Shown here: one piece after another, positions 1-13,842 of the stretch
Layout: each line of letters opens with the position of its first letter
Position numbering within the stretch: the first letter of the stretch is position 1
Source: Pseudomonas sp. AOB-7
GTDB taxonomy: Bacteria > Pseudomonadota > Gammaproteobacteria > Pseudomonadales > Pseudomonadaceae
NCBI RefSeq assembly: GCF_003696305.1
Contig: NZ_RFFK01000005.1
Location: 248,001 to 312,000, forward strand
DNA length: 64,000 nucleotides
Direction of reading: 5' to 3'
The notes under the pieces: generated by a model
Databases searched by the model: none
Seen by the model: the letters and a program-made list of their open reading frames with translations, nothing else
What the model was told of the DNA's origin: nothing
Program-made: the position numbers and the translations under genes

Positions 1-3000
1 CCGAGCACGTCGCCATAGGAGAAGCCGCCGCAGGCCACCAGCCCCTTGAACTCTTCCAGGCTGACGCGGCCGGCGAGGATGTCGCTCATATGCACGTCGA
101 CGGCGGCGAAGCCGGCGCGGTCGAATGCCGCGGCCATCTCCACCTGACCGTTGACGCCCTGCTCGCGGAGGATCGCCACCTGCGGCCGTACGCCCTTCTT
201 GATATAGGGCGCGGCCACGTCCTGGTTGACGTCGAAGCCGAGCTTGACCGACAGACCGGGGTTGTCCTCTTCCAGCAGCAGGTCGAACTCCTGATCGGCG
301 CCCTGGGCGTTGTCGCGCAGGCGCTGGATGCGGTAGCTGGTCTCGGCCCACTGACGCTGCAGCAGGCGACGCTCGCCGGTGAACACCGGCTCGCCGTTGA
401 AGCTGATGCCGATTTCGCCGTTGTTCACCGCCTGGCCGATCACCGCCACGCAGTCGCCCAGACCGGCGGCGCTGAACTGCGCCAGCACTTCCGGAGTGGC
501 GTCCTGGCGCACCTGGATCACCGCACCCAGCTCCTCGTTGAACAGCACGGCCGGCAGCTCGGCGCTGGCGTCGGCCAGCGCGTCGAGGTTCAGCGCCAGG
601 CCGCAGTGACCGGCGAAGGCCATTTCCAAGACGGTGGTCAGCAGACCGCCGTCGGAGCGGTCATGGTAGGCCAGCAGATGGCCGTCGGCGTTCAGGCCCT
701 GGATCACGGCGAAGAAGGCCTTGAGGTCCTCGGCGTCGTCGAGATCCGGCGCCTGCTGGCCGATCTGCGCGTAGACCTGCGCCAGGATCGAGCCACCCAT
801 GCGGTTCTGCCCGCGGCCGAGGTCGATCAGGATCAGGTCGGTCTCGCCCTTGTCCATGCGCAGTTGCGGGGTCAGGGTCTGGCGGATGTCCTGCACAGGG
901 GCGAAGCCGGAAATCACCAGCGACAGCGGCGCGGTGACGCTCTTGTCGACGCCCGCGTCCTGCCAGCGGGTCTTCATCGACATGGAGTCCTTGCCCACCG
1001 GAATGGTGATGCCGAGCTGCGGACACAGCTCCATACCGACCGCCTTGACGGTGTCATAGAGACGGGCGTCTTCGCCGGGGTGGCCGGCGGCTGCCATCCA
1101 GTTGGCCGACAGCTTGATGTCGGACAGCTTGCCGATACGCGCCGCGGCCAGGTTGGTGATGGTCTCGCCCACCGCCATGCGGCCCGACGCCGGGGCGTCG
1201 AGCAGCGCCAGCGGGGTGCGCTCGCCCATGGCCATGGCTTCGCCGGTATAGACGTCGAAGCTGGTGGCGGTCACCGCGCAGTCGGCCACCGGTACCTGCC
1301 AGGGGCCGACCATCTGGTCGCGGGCCACCAGGCCGGTGATGCTGCGGTCGCCGATGGTGATCAAAAAGCTCTTGCTGGCCACGGCCGGGTGACGCAGCAC
1401 GCGCTCCAGCGCTTCGTCGATCGCCACGCCGGCGGCGTCGAAATCATCGCCCTGCTCGGCTTCGCGAGCGACGCTGCGGTGCATGCGCGGCGGCTTGCCG
1501 AGCAGCACTTCCAGCGGCATGTCCACCGGTGTGTTGCCGAAGTGGCTGTCGGTCACGGTCAGCTGCGGTTCGGCAATGGCCTCGCCGACCACGGCGAAGG
1601 GGCAGCGTTCGCGTTCGCAGATGGCCTTGAAGCGCTCGAAGTCGGCCGCATCGACCGACATCACGTAGCGTTCCTGGGATTCGTTGCACCAGATTTCCAG
1701 CGGGCTCATGCCCGGCTCGTCGTTGGGCACCTTGCGCAGCTCGAAGCGACCGCCGCGGCCACCGTCGTTGATCAGCTCCGGCAGGGCATTGGAGATACCG
1801 CCGGCGCCGACGTCGTGGATGAACTTGATCGGGTTGGCCTCGCCCAGCTGCCAGCAGCGGTCGATGACCTCCTGGCAGCGGCGTTCCATTTCCGGGTTCT
1901 CGCGCTGCACCGAGGCGAAGTCCAGGTCGGCCGAGCTGGCGCCGGTGGCCATCGACGAGGCGGCGCCGCCGCCCAGGCCGATCAGCATGGCTGGGCCGCC
2001 GAGCACGATCAGCTTGGCGCCGACGCTGATTTCACCTTTCTGCACATGGTCTTCGCGGATGTTGCCGAGGCCGCCGGCGAGCATGATCGGCTTGTGGTAG
2101 CCGCGCACTTCCTCGCCGCGCGGGCTCTGCACGGCCTGCTCGAAGGTGCGGAAGTAGCCGTTGAGCGCCGGACGACCGAACTCGTTGTTGAACGCGGCGC
2201 CGCCCAGCGGGCCCTCGATCATGATGTCCAGCGCGGTGACGATGCGCTCGGGCTTGCCGTAGGGCTTCTCCCAGGGCTGCACGAAATCGGGGATGTTCAG
2301 GTTGGAGACCGAGAAACCGGTCAGGCCGGCCTTGGGCTTGGCGCCGCGACCGGTGGCGCCCTCGTCGCGGATCTCGCCGCCGGAGCCGGTGGAAGCGCCC
2401 GGGAACGGTGCGATGGCGGTCGGGTGGTTGTGGGTTTCCACCTTCATCAGGATGTGCACCGGCTCGACGCTGGCGCCGTACTCGCGAGTCTCCGGGTTGG
2501 GGAAGAAACGCCCGGCGGTGAAGCCTTCGATCACCGAGGCGTTGTCCTTGTAGGCGCTCAGCACTCCTTCGCGGTTCATCTCGTAGGTGTTCTTGATCAT
2601 GCCGAACAGCGACTTGTCCTGAGCCTGGCCGTCGATGTCCCAGCTGGCGTTGAAGATCTTGTGCCGGCAGTGCTCGGAGTTGGCCTGGGCGAACATCATC
2701 AGCTCGATGTCGTGCGGGTTGCGCCCCAGCTCGGTGAAGCTCTTGACTAGGTAGTCGATCTCGTCCTCGGCCAGGGCCAGGCCCAGATCCTGGTTGGCCT
2801 GTTCCAGCGCGGCGCGGCCGCCGCCGAGGATGTCCACCGCGGTCAGCGGCTTGGGCTGGGCATGGCTGAACAGCGCCGCGGCGTCTTCCAGGGCGTTCAA
2901 CACCAGCTGGGTCATGCGGTCGTGCAGCAAGGCGGCGACGGCGGCGCTGTCGGCTTCGCTCAGCTCGCCGGCCACGTAATAGGCGATGCCGCGCTCCAGG

Positions 3001-3311
3001 CGCTGGATCTTGGCCAGACCGCAATTACGGGCGATGTCGCTGGCCTTGCTCGACCAGGGCGAGATGGTGCCGAAGCGCGGGATGGTCAGGAACAGCTTGC
3101 CGCGGGGCTCCTGCACCGGCACGCTGGGGCCGTACTTGAGCAGACGGGCGAGCACCTGTTCCTCGTCGGCGTTGAGCACGCCGGTGACGTCGGCGAAATG
3201 CGCGAACTCGGCGTACAGCCCGGTCACGGCCGGCACCTTGCTGGTCAGTTGCTCGAGCAATTTGCCATGGCGGAAAGCGGAAAGGGCGGGAGCGCCGCGC
3301 AGAATCAACAT
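1..3311 (-). CDS. purL: Phosphoribosylformylglycinamidine synthase (3' end outside window)
   Basis: Large single-chain PurL, which converts FGAR, ATP and glutamine to FGAM in cytoplasmic de novo purine synthesis. The frame read from the ATG at 3311 begins [19 protein letters not shown], the usual Pseudomonas start. Further on it shows [12 protein letters not shown] (AIRS-type ATP-binding half) and [10 protein letters not shown] (second AIRS half). About 1103 codons are present against roughly 1300 for the family. The reading frame leaves the window inside [10 protein letters not shown], the opening of the C-terminal glutaminase domain, so the catalytic Cys region is not seen. It is divergent from mltF. 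A long open frame on the opposite strand is a composition shadow. Confidence 0.97.
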   Translation of the reverse strand, partial: MLILRGAPALSAFRHGKLLEQLTSKVPAVTGLYAEFAHFADVTGVLNADEEQVLARLLKYGPSVPVQEPRGKLFLTIPRFGTISPWSSKASDIARNCGLAKIQRLERGIAYYVAGELSEADSAAVAALLHDRMTQLVLNALEDAAALFSHAQPKPLTAVDILGGGRAALEQANQDLGLALAEDEIDYLVKSFTELGRNPHDIELMMFAQANSEHCRHKIFNASWDIDGQAQDKSLFGMIKNTYEMNREGVLSAYKDNASVIEGFTAGRFFPNPETREYGASVEPVHILMKVETHNHPTAIAPFPGASTGSGGEIRDEGATGRGAKPKAGLTGFSVSNLNIPDFVQPWEKPYGKPERIVTALDIMIEGPLGGAAFNNEFGRPALNGYFRTFEQAVQSPRGEEVRGYHKPIMLAGGLGNIREDHVQKGEISVGAKLIVLGGPAMLIGLGGGAASSMATGASSADLDFASVQRENPEMERRCQEVIDRCWQLGEANPIKFIHDVGAGGISNALPELINDGGRGGRFELRKVPNDEPGMSPLEIWCNESQERYVMSVDAADFERFKAICERERCPFAVVGEAIAEPQLTVTDSHFGNTPVDMPLEVLLGKPPRMHRSVAREAEQGDDFDAAGVAIDEALERVLRHPAVASKSFLITIGDRSITGLVARDQMVGPWQVPVADCAVTATSFDVYTGEAMAMGERTPLALLDAPASGRMAVGETITNLAAARIGKLSDIKLSANWMAAAGHPGEDARLYDTVKAVGMELCPQLGITIPVGKDSMSMKTRWQDAGVDKSVTAPLSLVISGFAPVQDIRQTLTPQLRMDKGETDLILIDLGRGQNRMGGSILAQVYAQIGQQAPDLDDAEDLKAFFAVIQGLNADGHLLAYHDRSDGGLLTTVLEMAFAGHCGLALNLDALADASAELPAVLFNEELGAVIQVRQDATPEVLAQFSAAGLGDCVAVIGQAVNNGEIGISFNGEPVFTGERRLLQRQWAETSYRIQRLRDNAQGADQEFDLLLEEDNPGLSVKLGFDVNQDVAAPYIKKGVRPQVAILREQGVNGQVEMAAAFDRAGFAAVDVHMSDILAGRVSLEEFKGLVACGGFSYGDVL

Positions 3312-3361
3312 CGTCGGAACAGCCTCTGGGAAGGGGGAGTGCTAGAGGCCGTGCATTCTAG

Positions 3362-4945
<1,584 letters not shown>

Positions 4946-4946
4946 T

Positions 4947-5423
4947 TCAGCCGCGCCGAACCTTGAAAAACGCCTTCAGCAACGCCCCGCTCTCCTCCGC
5001 CAGCAGCCCCCCCTCCACCAGCACCCGGTGATTGAGAAAGTCCTGCTCGAAGAACTGGCCCTGGCTGATCGCCACCCCGGCCCGCGGCTCGCTGGCGGCG
5101 TAGACCACGCGGGCGATGCGCGCATGCACGATCAGCCCGGCGCACATGCTGCAGGGCTCCAGGGTCACGTACAGGGTGCTGCCGGGCAGGCGGTAGTTCT
5201 GCGCGGACTCGGCCGCTGCGCGGATCGCCACCATCTCGGCATGGGCGCTGGGATCACTGCGCGAGATCGGGCAGTTGAAGCCGCGGCCAACGACCTCGCC
5301 CGCCTGCACCAGCACCGCGCCCACCGGCACCTCGCCCTGCTCCGCGCCCAGGCGTGCCTGGGCCAGCGCCTCACGCATGAAATGCTCGTCGCGCGAGCGG
5401 TCGATGATCTGCGGTCTTTTCAT
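4947..5423 (-). CDS. tadA: tRNA-specific adenosine deaminase
   Basis: Converts A34 to inosine in the tRNA-Arg(ACG) anticodon, and is normally essential in bacteria. The 158-residue protein has the cytidine-deaminase fold zinc site: H61 and E63 in HAEM, and C91 and C94 in PCSMCAG. The start at MKRPQIIDRSRDEHF matches homologues; an in-frame start 14 codons upstream falls in the flanking repeat and was not used. It is convergent with mltF with almost no gap and no obvious hairpin terminator between them. Confidence 0.95.
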   Translation of the reverse strand: MKRPQIIDRSRDEHFMREALAQARLGAEQGEVPVGAVLVQAGEVVGRGFNCPISRSDPSAHAEMVAIRAAAESAQNYRLPGSTLYVTLEPCSMCAGLIVHARIARVVYAASEPRAGVAISQGQFFEQDFLNHRVLVEGGLLAEESGALLKAFFKVRRG

Positions 5424-5434
5424 TGAATCAATCC

Positions 5435-5504
5435 GTAGGGCGGAAAACCGCGCGGCGGTTTCCACCCATCAAGCTTGCGACTGCCAAAACGGCGCCCACC
5501 CTAC
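5435..5504. repeat. Intergenic palindromic repeat of the GTAGGGTGGGCGCC type
   Basis: About 70 bp bounded by GTAGGGCGG on the left and the complement of GTAGGGTGGGCGCC on the right. An inner palindrome (GGCGGAAAACCGC with GGCGGTTTCCACC) lies within. Related ends occur at 16821-16895 and 27526-27541. The right end overlaps and supplies the TAG stop of the multicopper oxidase gene. This kind of dispersed palindrome is common in Pseudomonas intergenic DNA. Confidence 0.65.
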
Positions 5505-6865
5505 ACCACTTCGATCGCCGCCATCAGCCCGGTTTCCATATGGTCGATGACGTGGCAGTGGAACATCCACACCCCGGGATTATCGGCCACCAGCGCCACC
5601 CTGGCGGTCTCGTTCCTGCCCAGCAGATAGGTATCGGTGAACCAGGGCTCCGCGATGCGTCGCCGGTTGGAGCCCAGCACCTTGAAGGTCATGCCGTGCA
5701 GATGAATGGGGTGCTGGTACTGGCTGAGGTTGCGCAACTCGAGGATATAGCTCCGGCCGCGCTGCAGGGTGGCGACGGGGCGCTCGTAGCAGTTCTTGTC
5801 GGCGATATCCCAGGCCTGGCCGTTGATCTGCCAGAAACTGTGCGCGGCGCCCTGCTCCAGGCCGACCGAGACGGCGCCGGCCCACTCGAAGTTGAAGCGC
5901 AGGGTCTCGGCACTGGCCAGGTCCGGCTCGGCCACCGGGTTGGCCGGCAGCGCCGCCGGCCAGTCACCGGCCGGCTCGCTGGACGCCACCGAACGCAGGG
6001 TGGCCAGACGCAGCGGGCCGTTGCGCAGCGGCAACGCCTGGCCGGCCGGCGGCACCTTGAGGCCCAGCTCGATACGCATGCCCGGCCCCAGCCAGTACTC
6101 CTTGCCCAGCGGCCGCGGCGTCACCGGATTGCCGTCCAGCGCGTAGATGCGCGCCTCGCCGCCCGGCAGGTTGAGGCGATAGGTCAGGGTGTTGTCCAGG
6201 TTGAGCAGACGCAGGCGCACCACCTGGCCGGCCGGCAGTTCCACAGTCGGCGCATGCACGCCGTTGACCGTGCTCAGCACGCCGGGCGTGCCGCCGCGCG
6301 CCGCCTCGCGCGGCACGCTGAAGGCGGTGAAGGCGCCCTGCCCGTCCACGTGCCAGCTCTTCAGGCTCAGCGTGCGCTCGTGGCGAAAGCCGGTGGGCTG
6401 ACGCTCCTCGACGATCAGCGGGCCGACCAAGCCGCGCCCCAGCTGCTCGCCGCTGGCGCTATGCGGGTGATACCAGAAGCTGCCGGCATCCGGCACGCGG
6501 AACACATAGTCGAAATACTCCCCCGGTAGCACCGGCAACTGCGAGAGATAGGGCACGCCGTCCATCTCCAGCGGCAGACGAATGCCGTGCCAGTGAATGG
6601 TGGTGGGCTCCGGCAACTGGTTGATGAAGCGCACCCGCAGCCAGTCGCCCTGGCGTGCGCGCAACTCCAGCCCCGGCGCCTGGCCGCCATAGGCCCAGGC
6701 CGGCGTCTGGTGCCCGGGTACCAGCTCGATATCCAGCGGCGCGGCGATCAACTCGTAGTCGTGGCTGGCGCTCTGGCTGCGGCGCAACCAGTAACCGGCA
6801 CCGCCGAGGGCGAGCAGGCTGACGCCGCCGAGGCCGGCGAGAATTTGTCTGCGGGAAAAGGTCAT
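5501..6865 (-). CDS. Multicopper oxidase, Tat-exported, laccase-like
   Basis: Probable periplasmic copper-dependent oxidase; the substrate is unknown (metal ions or phenols are typical of the family). The 454-residue protein begins with a twin-arginine signal (SRRQILAGLGG) and a hydrophobic stretch. All four copper motifs are present: HWHG (H91, H93), WYHPH (H133, H135), PIHLHG, and HCHVIDHMETGLM (H436, C437, H438, H442). Three cupredoxin domains are expected. The residue ten after the type-1 Cys, where CueO has its axial Met, is Leu447 here. No methionine-rich insert like that of CueO is visible. The TAG stop is formed by the flanking repeat. Confidence 0.9.
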   Translation of the reverse strand: MTFSRRQILAGLGGVSLLALGGAGYWLRRSQSASHDYELIAAPLDIELVPGHQTPAWAYGGQAPGLELRARQGDWLRVRFINQLPEPTTIHWHGIRLPLEMDGVPYLSQLPVLPGEYFDYVFRVPDAGSFWYHPHSASGEQLGRGLVGPLIVEERQPTGFRHERTLSLKSWHVDGQGAFTAFSVPREAARGGTPGVLSTVNGVHAPTVELPAGQVVRLRLLNLDNTLTYRLNLPGGEARIYALDGNPVTPRPLGKEYWLGPGMRIELGLKVPPAGQALPLRNGPLRLATLRSVASSEPAGDWPAALPANPVAEPDLASAETLRFNFEWAGAVSVGLEQGAAHSFWQINGQAWDIADKNCYERPVATLQRGRSYILELRNLSQYQHPIHLHGMTFKVLGSNRRRIAEPWFTDTYLLGRNETARVALVADNPGVWMFHCHVIDHMETGLMAAIEVV

Positions 6866-6881
6866 GGTCGTATCCGTGGCC

Positions 6882-6926
6882 CGGCGGCAATCCGGGAAGG
6901 CCGCACCCGGCTGGCATCCGGGCTAT
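6882..6926. repeat. Degenerate CCCGG...ATCCGGGCTA repeat
   Basis: GGCCCGGCGGCAATCCGGG and CCCGGCTGGCATCCGGGCTA face each other just upstream of the multicopper oxidase. They resemble the perfect palindrome at 15955-16021 but have diverged. I see no coding or promoter role. Confidence 0.5.
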
Positions 6927-7006
6927 AAGTTGCGACATCTTCTCATTTCCAACGCCAGGCTGACGACCCCGGAAACGAGACAGGTTGCCGCAGCGGCCGA
7001 CAGAAA

Positions 7007-7036
7007 CGACAAGGGCAGCTTGCGCTGCCCCTGTCG
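7007..7036 (-). terminator. Hairpin after guaA, probable terminator
   Basis: A 13-bp stem with one mismatch (7007-7019 with 7024-7036) and a 4-base loop lies immediately downstream of the guaA stop on the minus strand. The following tract is only GTTTC, so the U-run is weak. Confidence 0.5.
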
Positions 7037-7042
7037 GTCACT

Positions 7043-8620
<1,578 letters not shown>

Positions 8621-8650
8621 GGCCGTCTCTCGTAGGTATTCACAAATGAC

Positions 8651-8674
8651 ACGGGGCTGATCGAACAGCCCCGT
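8651..8674 (-). other. Hairpin in the guaB-guaA spacer
   Basis: Perfect 9-bp inverted repeat (ACGGGGCTG and its complement) with a 6-base loop, between guaB and guaA. On the transcribed strand it is not followed by a clear U-run. It may be a processing or partial-termination element that sets the guaA:guaB ratio, but this is inference. Confidence 0.5.
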
Positions 8675-8695
8675 TATTCATAGCATTGCGGCGAA

Positions 8696-10229
<1,534 letters not shown>

Positions 10230-10315
10230 TGCAAAGTGTGGCAGGTGCGGCCAGAAAACGGCCGACCGGTCAGTGGGCAGACGCCCTGCCCTATCCGACC
10301 TCGGCCAATCCGCCC

Positions 10316-10867
10316 TCAGCAGTCGACCCGCACCAGGCGCACGGCGAAGCCGATGCGCTCGGCCAGTTCGTCGAGAAAGTCCTGGCGAAAGCCGGCATCC
10401 GCCCAGTTGTTGAACACCAGGCCCAGGTCGGAGAAGCCGCAGGGCTGCAGGAACAGGAAGCCGTTGATATCGTCCTCAAAGCCGCATTCGGGGCAGGCGA
10501 AGTTGTCGGTCTCCCCCGGCCACCAGCGTTCCAGGCTGTCGAACAGCGGCGGGCCGATCTCCTGGCGGCACTCGGGGCAGCCGGCTTCTTCGCGAAAGCC
10601 CTGGGTCGGGGTGTAGATGCAGCGCTTGGTCACCAGCTCCAGGCCGTTGATCGGCCGGCCGAACGGCAGCCGCTCCGGGCGCTCGACCACCCGCCGCGCA
10701 CCCGCGGCGATGGCGAAGGCCATGCGATTGCCGCTGCGCCCGCAGGTGCTGACATGCGTCTGGACGATCTCGCGCTGCGCCAGCCAGCGCAGCAGGCGCG
10801 CGGCCAACGCCTCGTTGCCCGGCAGGCTGGAGATCTGCGGCACGATGATGGCCTGGTTCTCGCCCAT
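10316..10867 (-). CDS. Conserved zinc-ribbon-like protein of unknown function
   Basis: A 183-residue cytoplasmic-looking protein. Two CPEC pairs (GCPECRQEIG and FACPECGFED) about 29 residues apart suggest a four-Cys zinc ribbon in the middle. Two more Cys occur near them. The N-terminal third (QREIVQTHVSTCGRSGN) could be a small winged-helix-like region, but that is a guess. The ATG at 10867 was chosen because GGAG lies six bases upstream; longer in-frame starts lack a ribosome-binding site. It is divergent from xseA. I do not recognise a function. Some databases carry an ABC-transporter-related label for this family, but no Walker motifs are present. Confidence 0.8.
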   Translation of the reverse strand: MGENQAIIVPQISSLPGNEALAARLLRWLAQREIVQTHVSTCGRSGNRMAFAIAAGARRVVERPERLPFGRPINGLELVTKRCIYTPTQGFREEAGCPECRQEIGPPLFDSLERWWPGETDNFACPECGFEDDINGFLFLQPCGFSDLGLVFNNWADAGFRQDFLDELAERIGFAVRLVRVDC

Positions 10868-10962
10868 GGCGTGCTCCATACGAAGAAAAGTCGCGCAGCT
10901 TAGCGGTAGTGGTGTAGCGGTCAACTATGGCCGCGACGCCAAAGCCTTTATCATGCTGCCCC

Positions 10963-12342
10963 ATGATCAACGATCCCTTTGCCCGCCTGAACCTCGACCG
11001 CGAGGTGCTCAGCGTCAGCCAACTGAACAACCGCGCCCGCCTGCTGCTGGAAGACGTGTTCGCCAGCATCTGGGTCGAGGGAGAAATCTCCAACCTGGCG
11101 CGGCCGGCCTCTGGGCATATCTACTTCACCCTCAAAGATAGCCAGGCCCAGGTGCGCTGCGCGCTGTTCCGGCAGAACGCCGCGCGGGTGCGCCAGGCGC
11201 TGCGCGATGGTCTGGCGGTGAAGGTACGCGGCAAGGTCTCGCTGTTCGAGGGCCGCGGCGACTACCAGCTGATTCTCGATGCGGTCGAGCCGGCCGGCGA
11301 CGGCGCCCTGCGCCTGGCCTTCGAAGCGCTCAAGGACAAGCTGTCCGCCGAAGGGCTGTTTGCCACCGAGCGCAAGCTCGCCCTGCCCGCCCATCCCAAG
11401 CGCATCGGCATCGTCACCTCGCCCACCGGCGCGGTGATCCGCGACATTATCAGCGTGTTCCGCCGCCGCGCGCCGCAGGTGGCGCTGACCCTGATTCCCA
11501 CCGCGGTGCAGGGCCGTGAGGCCACCGCGCAGATCGTCCGCGCCCTGCAGCTGGCCGACGCGCAGGGCTTCGACGCACTGATCCTGGCCCGCGGCGGCGG
11601 CTCGCTGGAGGACCTGTGGTGCTTCAACGAGGAAGCCGTGGCCCGCGCCGTGGCCGCCTGCGTGACGCCCATCGTCAGCGCCGTGGGCCACGAGACCGAC
11701 GTGTCCATCGCCGACTTCGTCGCCGACGTGCGCGCGCCGACGCCGTCGGCCGCCGCCGAGCTGCTGGCCCCCGACAGCAGCGAGCTGGTGCAGCGTCTGC
11801 ACAACCTGCAGCGCCGCCTGGTGCTGCAGATGCAGGGGCGCCTGGCCCGCGAACGGCTGCGCCTGGAGGGCGTGAGCCGGCGTCTGCGTCATCCCGGCGA
11901 GCGTCTGCGCCAGCAGGCCCAGCGCCTGGACGATCTGGATATGCGCCTGCGCCGCGCCTTCAACCAACAGCTCATCAACCAGCGCGAACGCCTGGCGCGC
12001 CTCGACGCCCGTCTCGCCGCCCAGCATCCGGGGCGCAACCTGGCCCTGCTGCGCCAGCGCCTGGATGGCCTGGCCGCGCGCCTGCCGCGCGCCATGCAGG
12101 GCCAGTTGCGCAGCCAGCGCCAGCAACTGGGCGCGCTGGCTGCGCAACTGCAGATCGTCAGCCCGCTGGCCACCCTCGGCCGCGGCTACAGCATCCTCCT
12201 CGACGAACGCGGCCAGGCCGTGCGCCGTGCCGCCCAGACCCGCCCGGGGCAACGCCTCAAGGCCCGCCTGGGCGAGGGCGAACTGGATGTGCGGGTCGAA
12301 GACAACCATATTCAACCGGCGACGCTGTCGCTGCTCGATTGA
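10963..12342 (+). CDS. xseA: Exodeoxyribonuclease VII large subunit
   Basis: Catalytic subunit of the single-strand-specific exonuclease, which partners with XseB (not in the window). The 459-residue protein has an N-terminal OB fold (about residues 10-105, including VEGEISN and SGHIYFTLKD). A nuclease domain follows with ARGGGSLEDLWCFNEE and GHETDVSIADFVAD. The C-terminal half is a long Arg/Leu/Gln-rich coiled coil ending in LGRGYSILLDE. Start MINDPFARL follows homologues; the upstream in-frame extension was not used. Confidence 0.96.
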   Translation: MINDPFARLNLDREVLSVSQLNNRARLLLEDVFASIWVEGEISNLARPASGHIYFTLKDSQAQVRCALFRQNAARVRQALRDGLAVKVRGKVSLFEGRGDYQLILDAVEPAGDGALRLAFEALKDKLSAEGLFATERKLALPAHPKRIGIVTSPTGAVIRDIISVFRRRAPQVALTLIPTAVQGREATAQIVRALQLADAQGFDALILARGGGSLEDLWCFNEEAVARAVAACVTPIVSAVGHETDVSIADFVADVRAPTPSAAAELLAPDSSELVQRLHNLQRRLVLQMQGRLARERLRLEGVSRRLRHPGERLRQQAQRLDDLDMRLRRAFNQQLINQRERLARLDARLAAQHPGRNLALLRQRLDGLAARLPRAMQGQLRSQRQQLGALAAQLQIVSPLATLGRGYSILLDERGQAVRRAAQTRPGQRLKARLGEGELDVRVEDNHIQPATLSLLD

Positions 12343-12351
12343 CCTTTTGCC

Positions 12352-12382
12352 GGGTGGATAAGCGCCGTGCGCCGATCCACCC
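12352..12382. repeat. Short inverted repeat of the GGGTGGAT...ATCCACCC type
   Basis: 8-bp perfect arms separated by AAGCGCCGTGCGCCG between xseA and the M23 peptidase gene. It belongs to a dispersed Pseudomonas repeat type; a related arm pair lies at 59793-59815. Confidence 0.5.
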
Positions 12383-12395
12383 CAGGGATAGCCGC

Positions 12396-13217
12396 ATGCG
12401 CCTGATCGCGTTCCTTCTGTGCACCGCCTTCGCCCTGCCCGCTCAGGCCGAAGGCTTTATCACCCGCCTGTTGAACAAGCCGGTGCCCGGCGGCGTCGCC
12501 GTGCTCGATCTCGGCGACGCCGCCAGCGCGCCAAAGGTGCGTTACCAGGACAAGCCGGTGCTGACCATCCGCGAGGACGGCCAGCGCTGGATCGCCATAG
12601 TCGGCATCCCGCTGACGGTCAAACCCGGCGCCCAGCAGCTGGCAGTCGACGGCCGGCCACACAGCTTCCAGGTCGGCGCCAAGCACTATCGCGAACAGCG
12701 CATCAACATCAAGAACCAACAGCAGGTCAGCCCCAACGCCGAGAATCTCAAACGCATCGAGCGCGAACTGGCCGAGCAGACCCGCGCCTACCAGCGCTTC
12801 AGCGCGCGCCAGCCGAGCAACCTGCTGTTCGACCGGCCGGTCAACGGCCCGTTGTCGAGCCCCTTCGGCCTGCGCCGCTTCTTCAACGGCGAGGAGCGCA
12901 ACCCGCACTCGGGCCTGGATTTCGCCGCCAATCGCGGCACGTCGATCAAGGCGCCGGCGGCCGGCGAGGTGATCCTGATCGGCGACTACTTCTTCAACGG
13001 CAAGACGGTGTTCCTCGACCACGGCCAGGGTCTGATCAGCATGTTCTGCCACCTGTCGGAGATCGACGTGAAGCTCGGCGAGGAGATCGCCCGCGGCGGC
13101 CATATCGGCAAGGTCGGCGCCACCGGCCGCGCCACCGGGCCGCACCTGCACTGGAACGTCAGCCTCAACGACGCACGGGTCGACCCGGCGATCTTTATCG
13201 GCGCCTTCACCCCCTGA
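12396..13217 (+). CDS. M23 family (LytM-like) peptidoglycan metallopeptidase
   Basis: Probable periplasmic zinc endopeptidase acting on peptidoglycan cross-links. The 273-residue protein starts MRLIAFLLCTAFALPAQA, a Sec signal with AQA cleavage site. An N-terminal beta-rich region and a short helical linker (about 115-145) precede the peptidase domain. Zinc ligands are H171 and D175 (HSGLD) and H252 in HLHW, with H250 catalytic, so it should be an active enzyme and not an EnvC-type regulator. It starts 53 bp after xseA in the same direction and is probably cotranscribed with it. A MITE-like repeat follows directly. Confidence 0.92.
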   Translation: MRLIAFLLCTAFALPAQAEGFITRLLNKPVPGGVAVLDLGDAASAPKVRYQDKPVLTIREDGQRWIAIVGIPLTVKPGAQQLAVDGRPHSFQVGAKHYREQRINIKNQQQVSPNAENLKRIERELAEQTRAYQRFSARQPSNLLFDRPVNGPLSSPFGLRRFFNGEERNPHSGLDFAANRGTSIKAPAAGEVILIGDYFFNGKTVFLDHGQGLISMFCHLSEIDVKLGEEIARGGHIGKVGATGRATGPHLHWNVSLNDARVDPAIFIGAFTP

Positions 13218-13230
13218 TCGGCGCGAGCAA

Positions 13231-13440
13231 GCCGTTGAAAAACGTAGGCGAGGCAGGCAAGACAAGGCAAAAACGGCCGACACGCAGCGTAGCGTAGTAA
13301 CAGCCGTAGGCTTGCCCCGAAGGGGTGAGCGCAGCGAATCAAAAGCGGAGTTTACGAGCTGTAAATGAGCATTTTGACTGGGCTCGCACGCGAGGCCGTT
13401 TTTAACGCTGGATTGCCAACGCAGGTAGTTTTTCAACAGC
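13231..13440. repeat. MITE-like element, copy 1
   Basis: Ends form 13-bp terminal inverted repeats with one mismatch (GCCGTTGAAAAAC on the left, GCTGTTGAAAAAC on the complement of the right). An inner inverted repeat pairs AAAAACGGCC with GGCCGTTTTT. The central core, GTTTAC-N5-GTAAAT-GAGCA, lies at 13350-13371. The same three-layer layout and core occur at 54427-54562. No ORF of note lies inside. It sits between convergent genes. Confidence 0.7.
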
Positions 13441-13443
13441 CTG

Positions 13444-13842
13444 CTAATGCCGGGCGATCCGCTCCAGGGCATGAATCTCGTCGATCAGGCAGGGCTCGGC
13501 AAAGCCGCCCTGGTCATGCACCAGGATGTGATCCAGCGGGGTCAGCATGCCGAGGGTGGTGCGGTAGCTGAGCAGGCTGGAGAAGTTCAGGTTGTTGCAG
13601 GGCCGGGTGAAACTCACCAGGTAGGCCCGCCCCGGGCCGCGGCCGAACAGCAGGTGCTGCTTGTCCAGGTACTGCCAGCCGTCGAGGTCATGGCGCAACA
13701 CGCTGCGCAGCGACTCGCCCTGGCGATAGCCGAGCTGCTGCAGGCGTTCGTCCAGCGGCAGCGCTTCCGGCGCCGGCCGCTGCGCACAGGCGCCGAGCGC
13801 CAGGGCAAGGGACAAGGCGATAAGTGCGCTGAATCTGGCCAT
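13444..13842 (-). CDS. DUF6491-like small lipoprotein
   Basis: A 132-residue protein starting MARFSALIALSLALALGAC, a lipoprotein signal with Cys19 as the lipidated residue. The mature part has two conserved-looking Cys contexts, FTRPCNNL and FAEPCLIDEI. This fits the proteobacterial DUF6491 lipoproteins; the function is unknown. GGAGG lies just upstream of the chosen ATG, which rules out the longer in-frame start. The stop is four bases from the MITE-like element. Confidence 0.75.
   Translation of the reverse strand: MARFSALIALSLALALGACAQRPAPEALPLDERLQQLGYRQGESLRSVLRHDLDGWQYLDKQHLLFGRGPGRAYLVSFTRPCNNLNFSSLLSYRTTLGMLTPLDHILVHDQGGFAEPCLIDEIHALERIARH

Noticed and set aside
90..2750. 886-codon open frame on the plus strand opposite purL
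   Set aside because: It is antisense to a clear purL frame. The long open length comes from high third-position GC, and its translation is His/Gln/Gly-rich with no domain.
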